Shown here: piece by piece, positions 11,017 through 19,803 of the stretch
How the letters are laid out: every line of letters starts with the position of its first letter
Numbering within the stretch: the stretch's first letter is position 1
DNA from: Streptomyces sp. BK239
GTDB taxonomy: Bacteria > Actinomycetota > Actinomycetes > Streptomycetales > Streptomycetaceae
Direction of reading: 5' to 3'
DNA: 64,000 nt
NCBI RefSeq assembly: GCF_004217285.1
Contig: NZ_SHKS01000001.1
Coordinates: 1,185,195-1,249,194 of the forward strand
Program-made: the position numbers and the translations under genes
The notes under the pieces: generated by a model
What the model was told of the DNA's origin: nothing
Databases searched by the model: none
Seen by the model: the letters and a program-made list of their open reading frames with translations, nothing else

Positions 11017-11058
11017 TTGACATCTTCCAGACATGCTTACCTAACATGCATACATGTT
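11017..11058 (+). promoter_or_regulatory. Leaderless promoter and operator copy 3 of the alpha-glucosidase operon
   Basis: A perfect -35 TTGACA (11017-11022) is followed after 19 bases by TAACAT (11042-11047), and the start ATG is 6 bases further on, so the mRNA is probably leaderless. TTACCTAACATGCA (11037-11050) overlaps the -10 and is the third TACCTAACA copy. A separate perfect palindrome AACATGCATACATGTT (11043-11058) covers the start codon. Repressor binding here would block initiation directly. Confidence 0.65.
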
Positions 11059-12679
11059 GAGTAAGTACTGCTGGTGGCGGGACGCGGTGATCTACCAGGT
11101 CTACGTCCGCAGCTTTCTGGACAGCACCGGCGACGGCGTCGGCGACCTCGCCGGGGTCAGGGCCGGACTGCCCTATCTGAAGAAGCTCGGTGTGGACGGC
11201 ATCTGGCTGAGCCCGTTCTACCCGTCCCCGCAAGCCGACCACGGCTACGACGTCGCCGACTACTGCGACGTCGACCCGCTCTTCGGCGACCTCGCCGAGT
11301 TCGACCTGCTGGTGGCGGCGGCCCGCCGGCTCGGCGTCAAGGTGCTCCTGGACATCGTCCCCAACCACTGCTCCAGCGAGCACCCCTGGTTCCGTGAGGC
11401 GCTCGCCTCCGCGCCCGGCAGTGCGGCCCGCGCCCGCTTCCACTTCGCCGACGGCCGCGGCCCCGACGGCGCCGAACCGCCCAACAACTGGCACGCCATG
11501 TTCGGCGGCCCCGCCTGGACCCGGATCACCGAACCCGACGGCCGGCCCGGTCAGTGGTACCTGCACATGTTCACCCCCGAGCAGCCGGACTGGAACTGGC
11601 GCACCCCCGAGGTCGCCGCCGAGTTCGACCGGGTCCTGCGCTTCTGGCTGGACCGGGGCGTCGACGGCTTCCGGATCGACGTCGCCGCCGGCCTCTACAA
11701 GCACCCCTCACTGCCCGACTCCGACGACCCCGAGGCCGACGCCCGCACCCGCGACTCGGTCAACCCGCTCGCCTGGAACCAGCCAGAGGTGCACGACGTG
11801 TGGCGGCACTGGCGGGCGGTCTGCGAGGAGTACACGGCACGCGACGGCCGCGAACGGCTCCTGGTCGGCGAGGTCTCCGTCCCCACCGCCCGCGAACACG
11901 CGAAGTACGTCCGCCCGGACGAACTCCACCAGGCCTTCTTCTTCGACCTGCTGAGCGCCCCCTGGAACGCCGACGCCTTCCGCAAGGTCATCTCCGAGGC
12001 CATGGCCGACATCGCCGGCACCGGCTCCACGGTCACCTGGGTCCTCAACAACCACGACCAGGTCCGCACCGTCACCCGCTACGGCGAACCGGCCCCCGCA
12101 GGCAGCGGACTGGGCACCGCCCGCGCCCGCGCCGCGGCCCTGCTGATGCTCGCGCTGCCCGGCGCCGCCTACATCTACCAGGGTGAGGAACTCGGCCTGC
12201 CCGAGGTCGTCGACCTGCCCGACGACGTGCTCACCGACCCCATCTTCCGGCGCACCGGAAGCCGCTCCCGCATCCGCGACGGCTGCCGCGTCCCGCTGCC
12301 GTGGTCGGGACAGGCCTCGCCGTTCGGCTTCACCTCCGGCGCGGAGGGGGCCAAACCCTGGCTGCCGCAGCCCGACTACTTCGCCGAGCACGCCACCGAC
12401 CGGGCCCTCGCCGACACCCGCTCCTTCTGGCACCTGTACCGCGACGGACTCCAACTGCGTTCCGCCCTGCCCCAGTTGGGCGAGGGAGCCATGCGCTGGC
12501 TGGACACCCCGCCCGGCGTCCTCGCCTTCGAACGCGGCGACGGCCTGGTCTGCGCCGTCAACTTCGGTACGGCGCCCACCCCCGCGCCGGTCACCGGCGT
12601 CCCGCTGCTGTCCAGCGACCCCTGCCCGGCCGGCGTCCTGCCCGGCTCGACCTCGGCCTGGTGGCTCAGCGACCTCTGA
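11054..12679 (+). CDS. GH13 alpha-glucosidase (oligo-alpha-glucosidase)
   Basis: This intracellular glycoside hydrolase family 13 enzyme of 541 residues probably releases glucose from alpha-glucosides imported by the next three genes. It has no signal peptide. The (beta/alpha)8 landmarks are in order: GIWLSPFYPSP, DIVPNH, the nucleophile region GFRIDVAAGL, the acid/base region LLVGEVS, and NNHDQVR. The ATG at 11054 has no ribosome binding site but sits about 6 bases after a -10, which fits a leaderless message. Four-gene operon: 37 bases to the binding protein, then 6 bases and an ATGA overlap between the permeases. Alternatives are trehalose- or sucrose-type GH13 specificity. Confidence 0.92.
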   Translation: MLSKYCWWRDAVIYQVYVRSFLDSTGDGVGDLAGVRAGLPYLKKLGVDGIWLSPFYPSPQADHGYDVADYCDVDPLFGDLAEFDLLVAAARRLGVKVLLDIVPNHCSSEHPWFREALASAPGSAARARFHFADGRGPDGAEPPNNWHAMFGGPAWTRITEPDGRPGQWYLHMFTPEQPDWNWRTPEVAAEFDRVLRFWLDRGVDGFRIDVAAGLYKHPSLPDSDDPEADARTRDSVNPLAWNQPEVHDVWRHWRAVCEEYTARDGRERLLVGEVSVPTAREHAKYVRPDELHQAFFFDLLSAPWNADAFRKVISEAMADIAGTGSTVTWVLNNHDQVRTVTRYGEPAPAGSGLGTARARAAALLMLALPGAAYIYQGEELGLPEVVDLPDDVLTDPIFRRTGSRSRIRDGCRVPLPWSGQASPFGFTSGAEGAKPWLPQPDYFAEHATDRALADTRSFWHLYRDGLQLRSALPQLGEGAMRWLDTPPGVLAFERGDGLVCAVNFGTAPTPAPVTGVPLLSSDPCPAGVLPGSTSAWWLSDL

Positions 12680-12716
12680 ACCCGTCAACTCCCCACCTCT
12701 CGAAGGGACATCAACG

Positions 12717-14045
12717 ATGATGCGACGACGTACGACCCTGCTCTCCGGCTGCACTGCCCTCGCCCTCGCGCTCGGCGCCACCGCCTGCGGCGGCTCGGGA
12801 CCGGTCGCGGCGGGCGGCGGCGACAAGGCGCTGAACGGCCAGACCGTCACCGTGGCCGGCGTCTGGTCCGGCAGCGAGCAGAAGAACTTCCAGAAGGTCC
12901 TGGACGCGTTCACCGAGAAGACCGGCGCGAAGACCCAGTTCACGTCCACCGGGGACAACGTCTCCACCGTCGTCGGCAGCAAGATCGAGGGCGGCAACGC
13001 CCCCGACGTCGTGATGGTCCCGCAGGTCGGGGTGCTCCAGCAGTTCGCCGCCAAGGGCTGGCTCACACCGCTCTCCGACACCACCCGCAAGTCCGTCGAG
13101 GCCAACTACGCCCCGGTGTGGAAGACCTACGGCAGCGTCGGCGGCGCCCTCTACGGCCTGTACTTCAAGGCCGCCCACAAGTCGACCGTCTGGTACAGCC
13201 CCGACGCCCTCACCCAGGCCGGCGTCAAGCCCCCGGCCACCTACGCCGACCTGCTGAAGGCCGGACGCACCGTCTCCGACTCCGGCCTCGCCGCGTTCTC
13301 CGTCGCCGGGCAGGACGGCTGGACCCTCACCGACTGGTTCGAGAACGTCTACCTCTCCCAGGCCGGACCCGAGAAGTACGACGCCCTCGCCGCCCACAAG
13401 CTGAAGTGGACCGACGCCTCCGTCGTCAAGGCGCTCACCACGCTCGGCGAACTCTTCAAGGACAAGCAGCTCATCGCCGGCGGCCAGAAGGGCGCGCTGA
13501 ACACCGACTTCCCCGGCTCGGTGGAGAAGGTGTTCGGGCCGAAGCCCGAGGCGGGCATGGTCTACGAGGGCGACTTCGTCGCCGGTGTCGCCAAGGACCA
13601 GTTCGGCCGGAAGATCGGCCAGGACGCGAACTTCTTCCCCTTCCCGGCGGTCGACGGCGGCGACGCCCCCGTCGTCAGCGGCGGCGACGCGGCCGTCGTC
13701 CTCAAGGACGGCAAGAACGCCAAGGCGGGCATGGCCCTCCTGGAGTACCTCGCGACCCCCGAGGCCGCCGCAGTCTGGGCCGAGGCGGGCGGCTTCCTGT
13801 CCCCGAACAAGAAGCTCGACCTCGCCTCCTACGGCGACGACGTCACCCGCGCCACCGCGAAGTCCCTCGTCGACGCCGGTGACTCGGTCCGCTTCGACAT
13901 GTCCGACCAGGCGCCCGCCGCGTTCGGCGGCACCAAGGGCGCGGGGGAGTGGAAGCTGCTCCAGGACTTCCTGCGCGACCCGTCCGACCCCAAGGCGACC
14001 GCGGCCCAGCTGGAAGCCGCCGCGGCCAAGGCCTACAAGGGCTGA
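12717..14045 (+). CDS. Alpha-glucoside ABC transporter, substrate-binding lipoprotein
   Basis: This is a MalE/AglE-like binding protein of 442 residues, exported and lipid-anchored. The signal peptide (MMRRRTTLLSGCTALALALG) ends at a lipobox-like ATACGG with the acylated Cys near residue 23. Typical binding-protein segments such as GNAPDVVMVPQVG and GGALYGLYFKA follow. It lies between the GH13 enzyme and the two permeases in one operon, so it probably delivers an alpha-glucoside (maltose-, isomaltose- or trehalose-like). No ATPase gene accompanies the operon; Streptomyces sugar transporters commonly share the ATPase MsiK. Confidence 0.9.
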   Translation: MMRRRTTLLSGCTALALALGATACGGSGPVAAGGGDKALNGQTVTVAGVWSGSEQKNFQKVLDAFTEKTGAKTQFTSTGDNVSTVVGSKIEGGNAPDVVMVPQVGVLQQFAAKGWLTPLSDTTRKSVEANYAPVWKTYGSVGGALYGLYFKAAHKSTVWYSPDALTQAGVKPPATYADLLKAGRTVSDSGLAAFSVAGQDGWTLTDWFENVYLSQAGPEKYDALAAHKLKWTDASVVKALTTLGELFKDKQLIAGGQKGALNTDFPGSVEKVFGPKPEAGMVYEGDFVAGVAKDQFGRKIGQDANFFPFPAVDGGDAPVVSGGDAAVVLKDGKNAKAGMALLEYLATPEAAAVWAEAGGFLSPNKKLDLASYGDDVTRATAKSLVDAGDSVRFDMSDQAPAAFGGTKGAGEWKLLQDFLRDPSDPKATAAQLEAAAAKAYKG

Positions 14046-14051
14046 CCGGAC

Positions 14052-15410
14052 ATGACCGCCACCCTCGCCAAAGAGGCGGCCACACCGCCCGCCGCCCCGG
14101 CCGGCCACGCCCGGCGCCCGGGGCGGCGGGGGCGGGCCGTCGCCCTTCTCTTCGCCCTGCCCGCACTGCTCCTGCTCGGCGCCCTCGTCGTCTACCCGGT
14201 GCTCTTCTCCGTCGGCCGCAGCCTGTTCGACGCCTCCGGCACCCGCTTCGTCGGCGGCGACAACTACGCCGAGATGTTCCGTGACCCCGCCACCCTCAAG
14301 GCCGTCCGCAACACGGCGATCTGGGTGGTCGTGGCCCCGGCGCTGCTGACCGGGCTGGGCCTGATACTCGCCGTGCTGGTGGAGAAGATCCGCTGGGCGA
14401 CGGCCTTCAAGCTGCTGCTGTTCATGCCGATGGCGGTGTCCTTCCTCGCCGCCGGCATCATCTTCCGCCTCGCCTACGACGAGGACCCGGACAAGGGCGT
14501 GCTCAACGCCGCCGCCGTCTCCCTCCACGACGCCTTCCAGGACACCTCGGCCTACCCGACGGCCCGCGCCCGCGACGGGCAGGGGCTCACCGCCGACCCG
14601 GACGGCTCCTACCGCACCGGCGCGGCCGTGTCCCCGGGCGACACGGTGAACCTCCCCCTCGTCGGCGTGGCGCCCAAGGACCTCCCCGCCGGCGCCGGGC
14701 CCGCGTACACCGCCGCCTCCCGCCCCGCCGCGCGGGACGGACTGAGCGGGGTGGTCTACCTCGACTTCACCCCCGGAGGGGGCGGGACGCCGGGCAAGGT
14801 CGACCGCAGCGAGAGCGGGCTGCCCGGGATGCGCGTCGAGGCGCTACGCGACGGCAGGACCGCCGCGACCGCCACCACCGCCCCGGACGGCTCCTTCGAC
14901 TTCCCCCGGCTGGACGCCGGCTCCTACACACTGCGGCTGCCCGCCTCGAACTTCGCGCAGCCCTACGACGGCGTCTCCTGGCTCGGCCCCGCCCTGGTCA
15001 CACCGGCGATCATCGGGGCTTACCTGTGGATCTGGACCGGCTTCGCGATGGTGCTGATCGGCGCGGGGCTCTCCACCCTGCCCCGGGACGCGCTGGAGGC
15101 CGCGCGGATGGACGGGGCGAACGAGTGGCAGATCTTCCGGCGGATCACCGTCCCGCTGCTCGCGCCCGTCCTCACCGTGGTCTTCGTGACCCTCGTCATC
15201 AACGTGATGAAGGTCTTCGACCTCGTCTACATCATCGCGCCCGGACCGGTGCAGGAGGACGCGACCGTGCTCGCCACCCAGATGTGGCTGGTGTCCTTCG
15301 GCGGCGGCAACGACCAGGGCCTCGGCAGCGCGCTCGGCGTACTGCTCCTGCTGCTGGTGGTCCCGGCGATGGTCTTCAACGTCCGCCGATTCAAGAGGAG
15401 TCAGCGATGA
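14052..15410 (+). CDS. MalF-type sugar ABC permease with a large extracytoplasmic insertion
   Basis: This is a membrane subunit of the alpha-glucoside importer, 452 residues against about 300 for most relatives. Helices lie at about 30-52, 87-110 and 120-141. Residues about 143-312 are an insertion, and the remaining helices with the cytoplasmic EAA loop (EAARMDGANEW, about 349-359) follow. Within the insertion, about 231-300 (SGVVYLDF ... SGLPGMRVEALRDG ... PDGSFDFPRLDAGSYTLRL) reads like a carboxypeptidase-regulatory/Cna-B-type beta sandwich. It sits where E. coli MalF has its P2 loop, which contacts the binding protein; a similar role here is inference. It overlaps the next permease gene by ATGA. 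Confidence 0.92.
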   Translation: MTATLAKEAATPPAAPAGHARRPGRRGRAVALLFALPALLLLGALVVYPVLFSVGRSLFDASGTRFVGGDNYAEMFRDPATLKAVRNTAIWVVVAPALLTGLGLILAVLVEKIRWATAFKLLLFMPMAVSFLAAGIIFRLAYDEDPDKGVLNAAAVSLHDAFQDTSAYPTARARDGQGLTADPDGSYRTGAAVSPGDTVNLPLVGVAPKDLPAGAGPAYTAASRPAARDGLSGVVYLDFTPGGGGTPGKVDRSESGLPGMRVEALRDGRTAATATTAPDGSFDFPRLDAGSYTLRLPASNFAQPYDGVSWLGPALVTPAIIGAYLWIWTGFAMVLIGAGLSTLPRDALEAARMDGANEWQIFRRITVPLLAPVLTVVFVTLVINVMKVFDLVYIIAPGPVQEDATVLATQMWLVSFGGGNDQGLGSALGVLLLLLVVPAMVFNVRRFKRSQR

Positions 15411-16246
15411 ACGCCCTCAGGCGTCACCTCGGCAGCGGGATCGTGCAGGCCTTCCTGGTGCTGGTCGGGCTGGTGTGGATGACGCCCCTGGCGGGACTGT
15501 TCCTGTCCTCGCTCAGGTCGGCGGAGGACACCGCCGAGGGCGGCTGGTGGACGGTGTTCGCCAGTCCCGGGCAGCTGTCCTTCGACAACTACGCGTCGCT
15601 GCTGGGGAATGCCGGCATCACCCAGGCGTTCTGGAACACCGTGCTGATCTCGGTGCCCACGACCGTCCTCGTCGTCGTGCTGGCGGCGCTCGCCGGATAC
15701 GCCTTCGCCTGGCTGGACTTCCCCGGCCGGGACGCCGTCTTCCTGGTCGTGGTCGCCCTGTTGGTGGTGCCGGTGCAGATCGGCCTGCTGCCGGTCGCCA
15801 AACTCTTCGGCCAGCTGGGCCTGTTCGGGACCATCCCCGGAGTGGTGCTGTTCCACGTGGCCTACGGGCTGCCGTTCGCGGTGTTCCTGCTGCGCAACTA
15901 CTTCGTGGAGATCCCGAAGGAGATGCTGGAGGCGGCACGCATGGACGGCGGAAGCGAGTGGCGCATCTTCACCCGGCTGGTCGTCCCCGTGGGGCGGCCC
16001 GCCCTCGCCAGCCTGGCCATCTTCCAGTTCCTGTGGGTGTGGAACGACATGCTGGTGGCGCTGCTCTTCGCCGACAGCTCCTCACAGCCGCTGACGGTCG
16101 CCCTCCAGTCCCAGATACGGCAGTTCGGCAGCAACATCGACGTGCTCGCGCCGGGCGCGTTCCTGTCGCTGGTGGTGCCGGTGGCGGTGTTCTTCGCCTT
16201 CCAGAAGCACTTCGTGCAGGGGGTGATGGCGGGCTCGGTGAAGTGA
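15407..16246 (+). CDS. MalG-type sugar ABC permease
   Basis: This is the second membrane subunit of the alpha-glucoside importer, with 279 residues and six predicted helices. The EAA motif is EAARMDGGSEWRIFTRLVVP (about residues 178-197). The ATG at 15407 overlaps the stop of the MalF-like gene and has AAGAGGAG ahead, so the two are translationally coupled. It ends the operon; a 20-bp perfect hairpin follows and also serves the convergent pentose phosphate operon. Confidence 0.93.
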   Translation: MNALRRHLGSGIVQAFLVLVGLVWMTPLAGLFLSSLRSAEDTAEGGWWTVFASPGQLSFDNYASLLGNAGITQAFWNTVLISVPTTVLVVVLAALAGYAFAWLDFPGRDAVFLVVVALLVVPVQIGLLPVAKLFGQLGLFGTIPGVVLFHVAYGLPFAVFLLRNYFVEIPKEMLEAARMDGGSEWRIFTRLVVPVGRPALASLAIFQFLWVWNDMLVALLFADSSSQPLTVALQSQIRQFGSNIDVLAPGAFLSLVVPVAVFFAFQKHFVQGVMAGSVK

Positions 16247-16264
16247 GCCCGCGCGCACGCGAAG

Positions 16265-16309
16265 ACGGGTGAGGGCGGCGGACCGTGTCGGTCCGCCGCC
16301 CTCACCCGT
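16265..16309. terminator. Bidirectional terminator between malG-like gene and pgl
   Basis: A 20-bp perfect stem (ACGGGTGAGGGCGGCGGACC and its exact complement) closes on a 5-base loop GTGTC. It sits between two convergent operons and can terminate both. Confidence 0.9.
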
Positions 16310-16333
16310 CGACCCGTGCTCAGGCCCCGGACC

Positions 16334-17116
16334 TCACGGCGAGGCCGGCGGGTACAGCGCCCTGGGCAGCTCGGAGGCGGCCGCCGAGTCCAGCAGCCAC
16401 AGCGTGCGCGCACGGCCGCGCGCGCCGGCCGCCGGGGCCTGGATCTCGCCCGCGCCCGACAGGGCGATCGCCGCCGCCCGCGCCTTGTCCTCGCCGGCCG
16501 CCAGCAGCCACACCTCACGGGCCGCCCGGATCGCCGGGAGCGTGAGGGTGACGCGGGTCGGCGGCGGCTTGGGCGCTCCGTGCACGCCGACCACCGTGCG
16601 CTCGGTCTCCCGCACGGCCGGCAGCTCCGGGAAGAGCGAGGCCACATGGGTGTCCGGGCCGACGCCCAGCATCAGGACGTCGAAGGTGGGCACGGCACCG
16701 TGGTTCTCAGGGCCGGCCGCGCGGGCCAGCTCCTCGGCGTAGGCCTCGGCGGCGGCCTCCACGTCGGCGCCGTGGGGACCGTCCGACGCGGGCATGGCGT
16801 GCACGCGCTTCGGGTCCACGGGCACGGAGTCCAGCAGGGCCTCACGGGCCTGCGTGACGTTGCGCTCCGGGTCGCCCTCGGGCAGGAAGCGCTCGTCGCC
16901 CCACCACAGGTCGATCCGGGACCAGTCGACGGCGTCCCGGGCGGGCGCGGTCGCCAGCGCGGCCAGCAGGCCGTTGCCGTTGCGCCCGCCGGTGAGGACC
17001 ACGGAGGCGTGGCCCCGGGAGGCCTGCGCGTCCACGATCTTCGTGATCAGGCGGGCGGCGGCGGCCTGCGCCATCAGTTCCTTGTCGTGGTGCACGACGA
17101 GCTGCGGGGCGCTCAC
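16334..17116 (-). CDS. pgl: 6-phosphogluconolactonase
   Basis: This enzyme hydrolyses 6-phosphogluconolactone to 6-phosphogluconate in the oxidative pentose phosphate pathway; it is cytosolic. It has 260 residues of the DevB/NagB-like family, with VVLTGGRNGNGLL, DLWWGDERFLP and MLGVGPDTHVASLFP all visible. The start ATG overlaps the opcA stop (ATGA). It is the last gene of the tkt-tal-zwf-opcA-pgl operon and supplies the step after Zwf. Confidence 0.96.
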   Translation of the reverse strand: MSAPQLVVHHDKELMAQAAAARLITKIVDAQASRGHASVVLTGGRNGNGLLAALATAPARDAVDWSRIDLWWGDERFLPEGDPERNVTQAREALLDSVPVDPKRVHAMPASDGPHGADVEAAAEAYAEELARAAGPENHGAVPTFDVLMLGVGPDTHVASLFPELPAVRETERTVVGVHGAPKPPPTRVTLTLPAIRAAREVWLLAAGEDKARAAAIALSGAGEIQAPAAGARGRARTLWLLDSAAASELPRALYPPASP

Positions 17117-18264
17117 TTCGCCGCCGCCTTCCTCGCCGGGGCCTTGCGGGCGGTCTTCTTGGCCGCCTGCTGGGCGGGCGCCTTCGCGGCCTCCTCCACA
17201 GGAGTGTCGACGGCGGCCGGCTCACCTTCGGCCGAACCGCCGGCAGCCGGCTCACCAGAAGCCGCGTCACCTGAAGCAGGCTCACCCGAGCCCGAGTCAG
17301 CCTCCGCGCGCTCCGCCCGGGCCGCCGGCGTGACCTGCCCCGCCGCCAGCCGCTCCACGCCGAACCGCAGCGCCGAGGCGTACGTGTCGTCCGGGTCCAG
17401 CCGCCGCAGCTCCTCCGCGATCAGCTCGGCGGTGTCCCGGCGCTTGAGCGCCACCGCGCGATCGGGCTGGCCCTCTATGGAGAGCGTCGCCAGCGAGCCG
17501 TCTGCCCTGTCCAGCGCGATCGGGCCGCAGTCGGTCGACATGCGCACCGCCGTGAGTCCCGGCCCGGCGGACAGCGAGCGCTTGACGGGGACGTCAAGAC
17601 GGTCACCCAGCCACATCGCCAGCAGCTCGCAGCTCGGGTTGAACTCCTCGCCCTCCACCTCGACCGACTCCACCTTGCAGGTGACCTGGTCCAGGGCCGC
17701 CGCCAGCATCGAACGCCAGGGCGTGATCCGGGTCCACGACAGGTCGGTGTCGCCGGGGGTGTAGGCCTCGGAGCGGGCCGCCAGGTCCCGTACGGGCTGC
17801 TCGGCGGCGTAGGTGTCGGTGACCCGGCGCTGGGCCAGCGCGCCCAGCGGGTCCTGGGCCGGGTCGAGCGGCGCGTTGACCGGCCACCACACGACGACGG
17901 GCGCGTCCGGCAGCAGCAGGGGCAGCACCACCGACTGAGCGTGGTCGGCCACCTCCCCGTACAGCCGCAGCACGACCGTCTCGCCGGTGCCCGCGTCCGC
18001 GCCGACCCGCACCTCCGCGTCCAGCCGGGACTGGGTGCGGTCGCGGGGGGAGCGGGAGACGCGCCTGATCACCACGAGCGTGCGCGAGGGGTGCTCGTGC
18101 GAGGCGTCGCCGGCCGCCTTGAGCGCGTCGTACGCGTTCTCCTCGTCGGTGACGATGACCAGTGTGAGCACCATGCCCACGGCCGGTGTGCCGATCGCCC
18201 GGCGGCCCTGGACCAGCGCCTTGTTGATCTTGCTGGCCGTGGTGTCCGTGAGGTCTGTCTTCAT
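17113..18264 (-). CDS. opcA: Glucose-6-phosphate dehydrogenase assembly protein OpcA with lysine-rich tail
   Basis: OpcA is needed for assembly or activity of glucose-6-phosphate dehydrogenase in cyanobacteria and actinobacteria. The ATG at 18264 overlaps the zwf stop (ATGA), and the stop overlaps the pgl start. The conserved core runs to about residue 313. The last ~70 residues are an acidic, repetitive Ser/Gly/Glu/Pro/Ala part (several SGEPA-like units) followed by a basic, histone H1-like end (AKKTARKAPARKAAAK). The tail is probably disordered and not required for the core function; its role is unknown. The long open frame upstream of 18264 in the same phase is a zwf shadow. Confidence 0.94.
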   Translation of the reverse strand: MKTDLTDTTASKINKALVQGRRAIGTPAVGMVLTLVIVTDEENAYDALKAAGDASHEHPSRTLVVIRRVSRSPRDRTQSRLDAEVRVGADAGTGETVVLRLYGEVADHAQSVVLPLLLPDAPVVVWWPVNAPLDPAQDPLGALAQRRVTDTYAAEQPVRDLAARSEAYTPGDTDLSWTRITPWRSMLAAALDQVTCKVESVEVEGEEFNPSCELLAMWLGDRLDVPVKRSLSAGPGLTAVRMSTDCGPIALDRADGSLATLSIEGQPDRAVALKRRDTAELIAEELRRLDPDDTYASALRFGVERLAAGQVTPAARAERAEADSGSGEPASGDAASGEPAAGGSAEGEPAAVDTPVEEAAKAPAQQAAKKTARKAPARKAAAK

Positions 18265-19799
18265 GGCCGGCGCCAGCTCCGTCCGTCTCGTTCGAGCATC
18301 TCGTCCGCCTCGACGGGTCCCCAGGTGCCGGCCTGGTACTGGGCGGGCTTGCCGTTCTTGTCCCAGTACTCCTCGATCGGGTCGAGGATCTTCCAGGACA
18401 GCTCGACCTCCTCGGTGCGCGGGAAGAGGTTGGAGTCGCCGAGGAGGACGTCCAGGATGAGGCGCTCGTACGCCTCGGGGCTGGACTCCGTGAAGGACTC
18501 GCCGTAGGCGAAGTCCATGGACACGTCCCGGATCTCCATCGAGGTGCCCGGCACCTTGGAGCCGAAGCGGACCGTCACGCCCTCGTCGGGCTGGACGCGG
18601 ATGACGATCGCGTTCTTGCCCAGCTCCTCCGTCGCCGTGTGGTCGAAGGGGGAGTGCGGGGCCCGCTGGAAGACCACCGCGATCTCGGTGACCCGGCGGC
18701 CGAGTCGCTTGCCGGTGCGCAGGTAGAAGGGGACGCCCGCCCAGCGGCGGTTGTCGACCTCGAGCTTGATGGCCGCGTAGGTGTCGGTCTTCGACTTGGG
18801 GTCGATGCCGTCCTCTTCCAGATAGCCGACGGCCTTCTCGCCGCCCTGCCACCCGGCCGCGTACTGGCCGTGCACGGTGTCGCGACCGAGGTCCTTCGGC
18901 AGCCGGACCGCGCCGAGCACCTTGGTCTTCTCCGCGGCGAGCGCGTCCGCGTCGAAGGAGGCCGGCTCCTCCATGGCCGTGAGGGCCATCAGCTGGAGCA
19001 GGTGGTTCTGGATGACGTCCCGCGCCGCGCCGATGCCGTCGTAGTAGCCGGCCCGGCCGCCGATGCCGATGTCCTCGGCCATCGTGATCTGCACATGGTC
19101 CACGAAGGACCGGTTCCAGATCGGCTCGAACATCGTGTTGGCGAAGCGCAGCGCCAGGATGTTCTGGACGGTCTCCTTGCCCAGGTAGTGGTCGATGCGG
19201 AAGACCTGGTCCGGGGCGAAGACCTCGTGGACGATCCCGTTGAGCTCCTCGGCCGACTTCAGGTCGTGGCCGAACGGCTTCTCGATGACCGCGCGCCGCC
19301 AGTGGCCGCCCTTCTGGTCCGCCAGCCCGTGCTTCTTCAGCTGCTGGATGACCACCGGGAAGGCGCCCGGGGGCACCGACAGGTAGAAGGCGAAGTTGCC
19401 GCCGGTGCCCTGCGCCTTGTCCAGTTCCTCGATCGTCGCACGAAGCCGCTCGAAGGCGTCGTCGTCGTCGAAGGTGCCCTGCACGAAGCGCATCCCCTGG
19501 ATGAGCTGCTGCCAGACCTCCTCGCGGAAGGGGGTGCGGGCATGTTCCTTGACCGCGTCGTGGACCTCTTGCGCGAAGTCCTCGTTGGCCCATTCGCGGC
19601 GGGCGAACCCGACCAGCGAGAAGCCCGGCGGCAGCAGACCCCGGTTCGCGAGGTCGTACACCGCTGGCATCAGCTTCTTGCGCGACAGATCGCCCGTGAC
19701 GCCGAAGATGACCAGGCCCGACGGCCCCGCGATACGCGGGAGCCGTCGGTCTGCGGGGTCACGAAGCGGATTGGCTCCGGAACCGGGGATGGATGACAA
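18261..19799 (-). CDS. zwf: Glucose-6-phosphate 1-dehydrogenase
   Basis: This enzyme oxidises glucose 6-phosphate to 6-phosphogluconolactone with NADP and is the entry to the pentose phosphate pathway. The 512 residues include the coenzyme motif FGVTGDLSRKKL near residue 34 and the active-site signature RIDHYLGKE near residue 200. It follows tal by 4 bases and overlaps opcA by ATGA, fitting the known Zwf-OpcA partnership. NADPH from this operon would feed antibiotic and lipid synthesis. Confidence 0.98.
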   Translation of the reverse strand: MSSIPGSGANPLRDPADRRLPRIAGPSGLVIFGVTGDLSRKKLMPAVYDLANRGLLPPGFSLVGFARREWANEDFAQEVHDAVKEHARTPFREEVWQQLIQGMRFVQGTFDDDDAFERLRATIEELDKAQGTGGNFAFYLSVPPGAFPVVIQQLKKHGLADQKGGHWRRAVIEKPFGHDLKSAEELNGIVHEVFAPDQVFRIDHYLGKETVQNILALRFANTMFEPIWNRSFVDHVQITMAEDIGIGGRAGYYDGIGAARDVIQNHLLQLMALTAMEEPASFDADALAAEKTKVLGAVRLPKDLGRDTVHGQYAAGWQGGEKAVGYLEEDGIDPKSKTDTYAAIKLEVDNRRWAGVPFYLRTGKRLGRRVTEIAVVFQRAPHSPFDHTATEELGKNAIVIRVQPDEGVTVRFGSKVPGTSMEIRDVSMDFAYGESFTESSPEAYERLILDVLLGDSNLFPRTEEVELSWKILDPIEEYWDKNGKPAQYQAGTWGPVEADEMLERDGRSWRRP

Positions 19800-19803
19800 G
19801 TCC

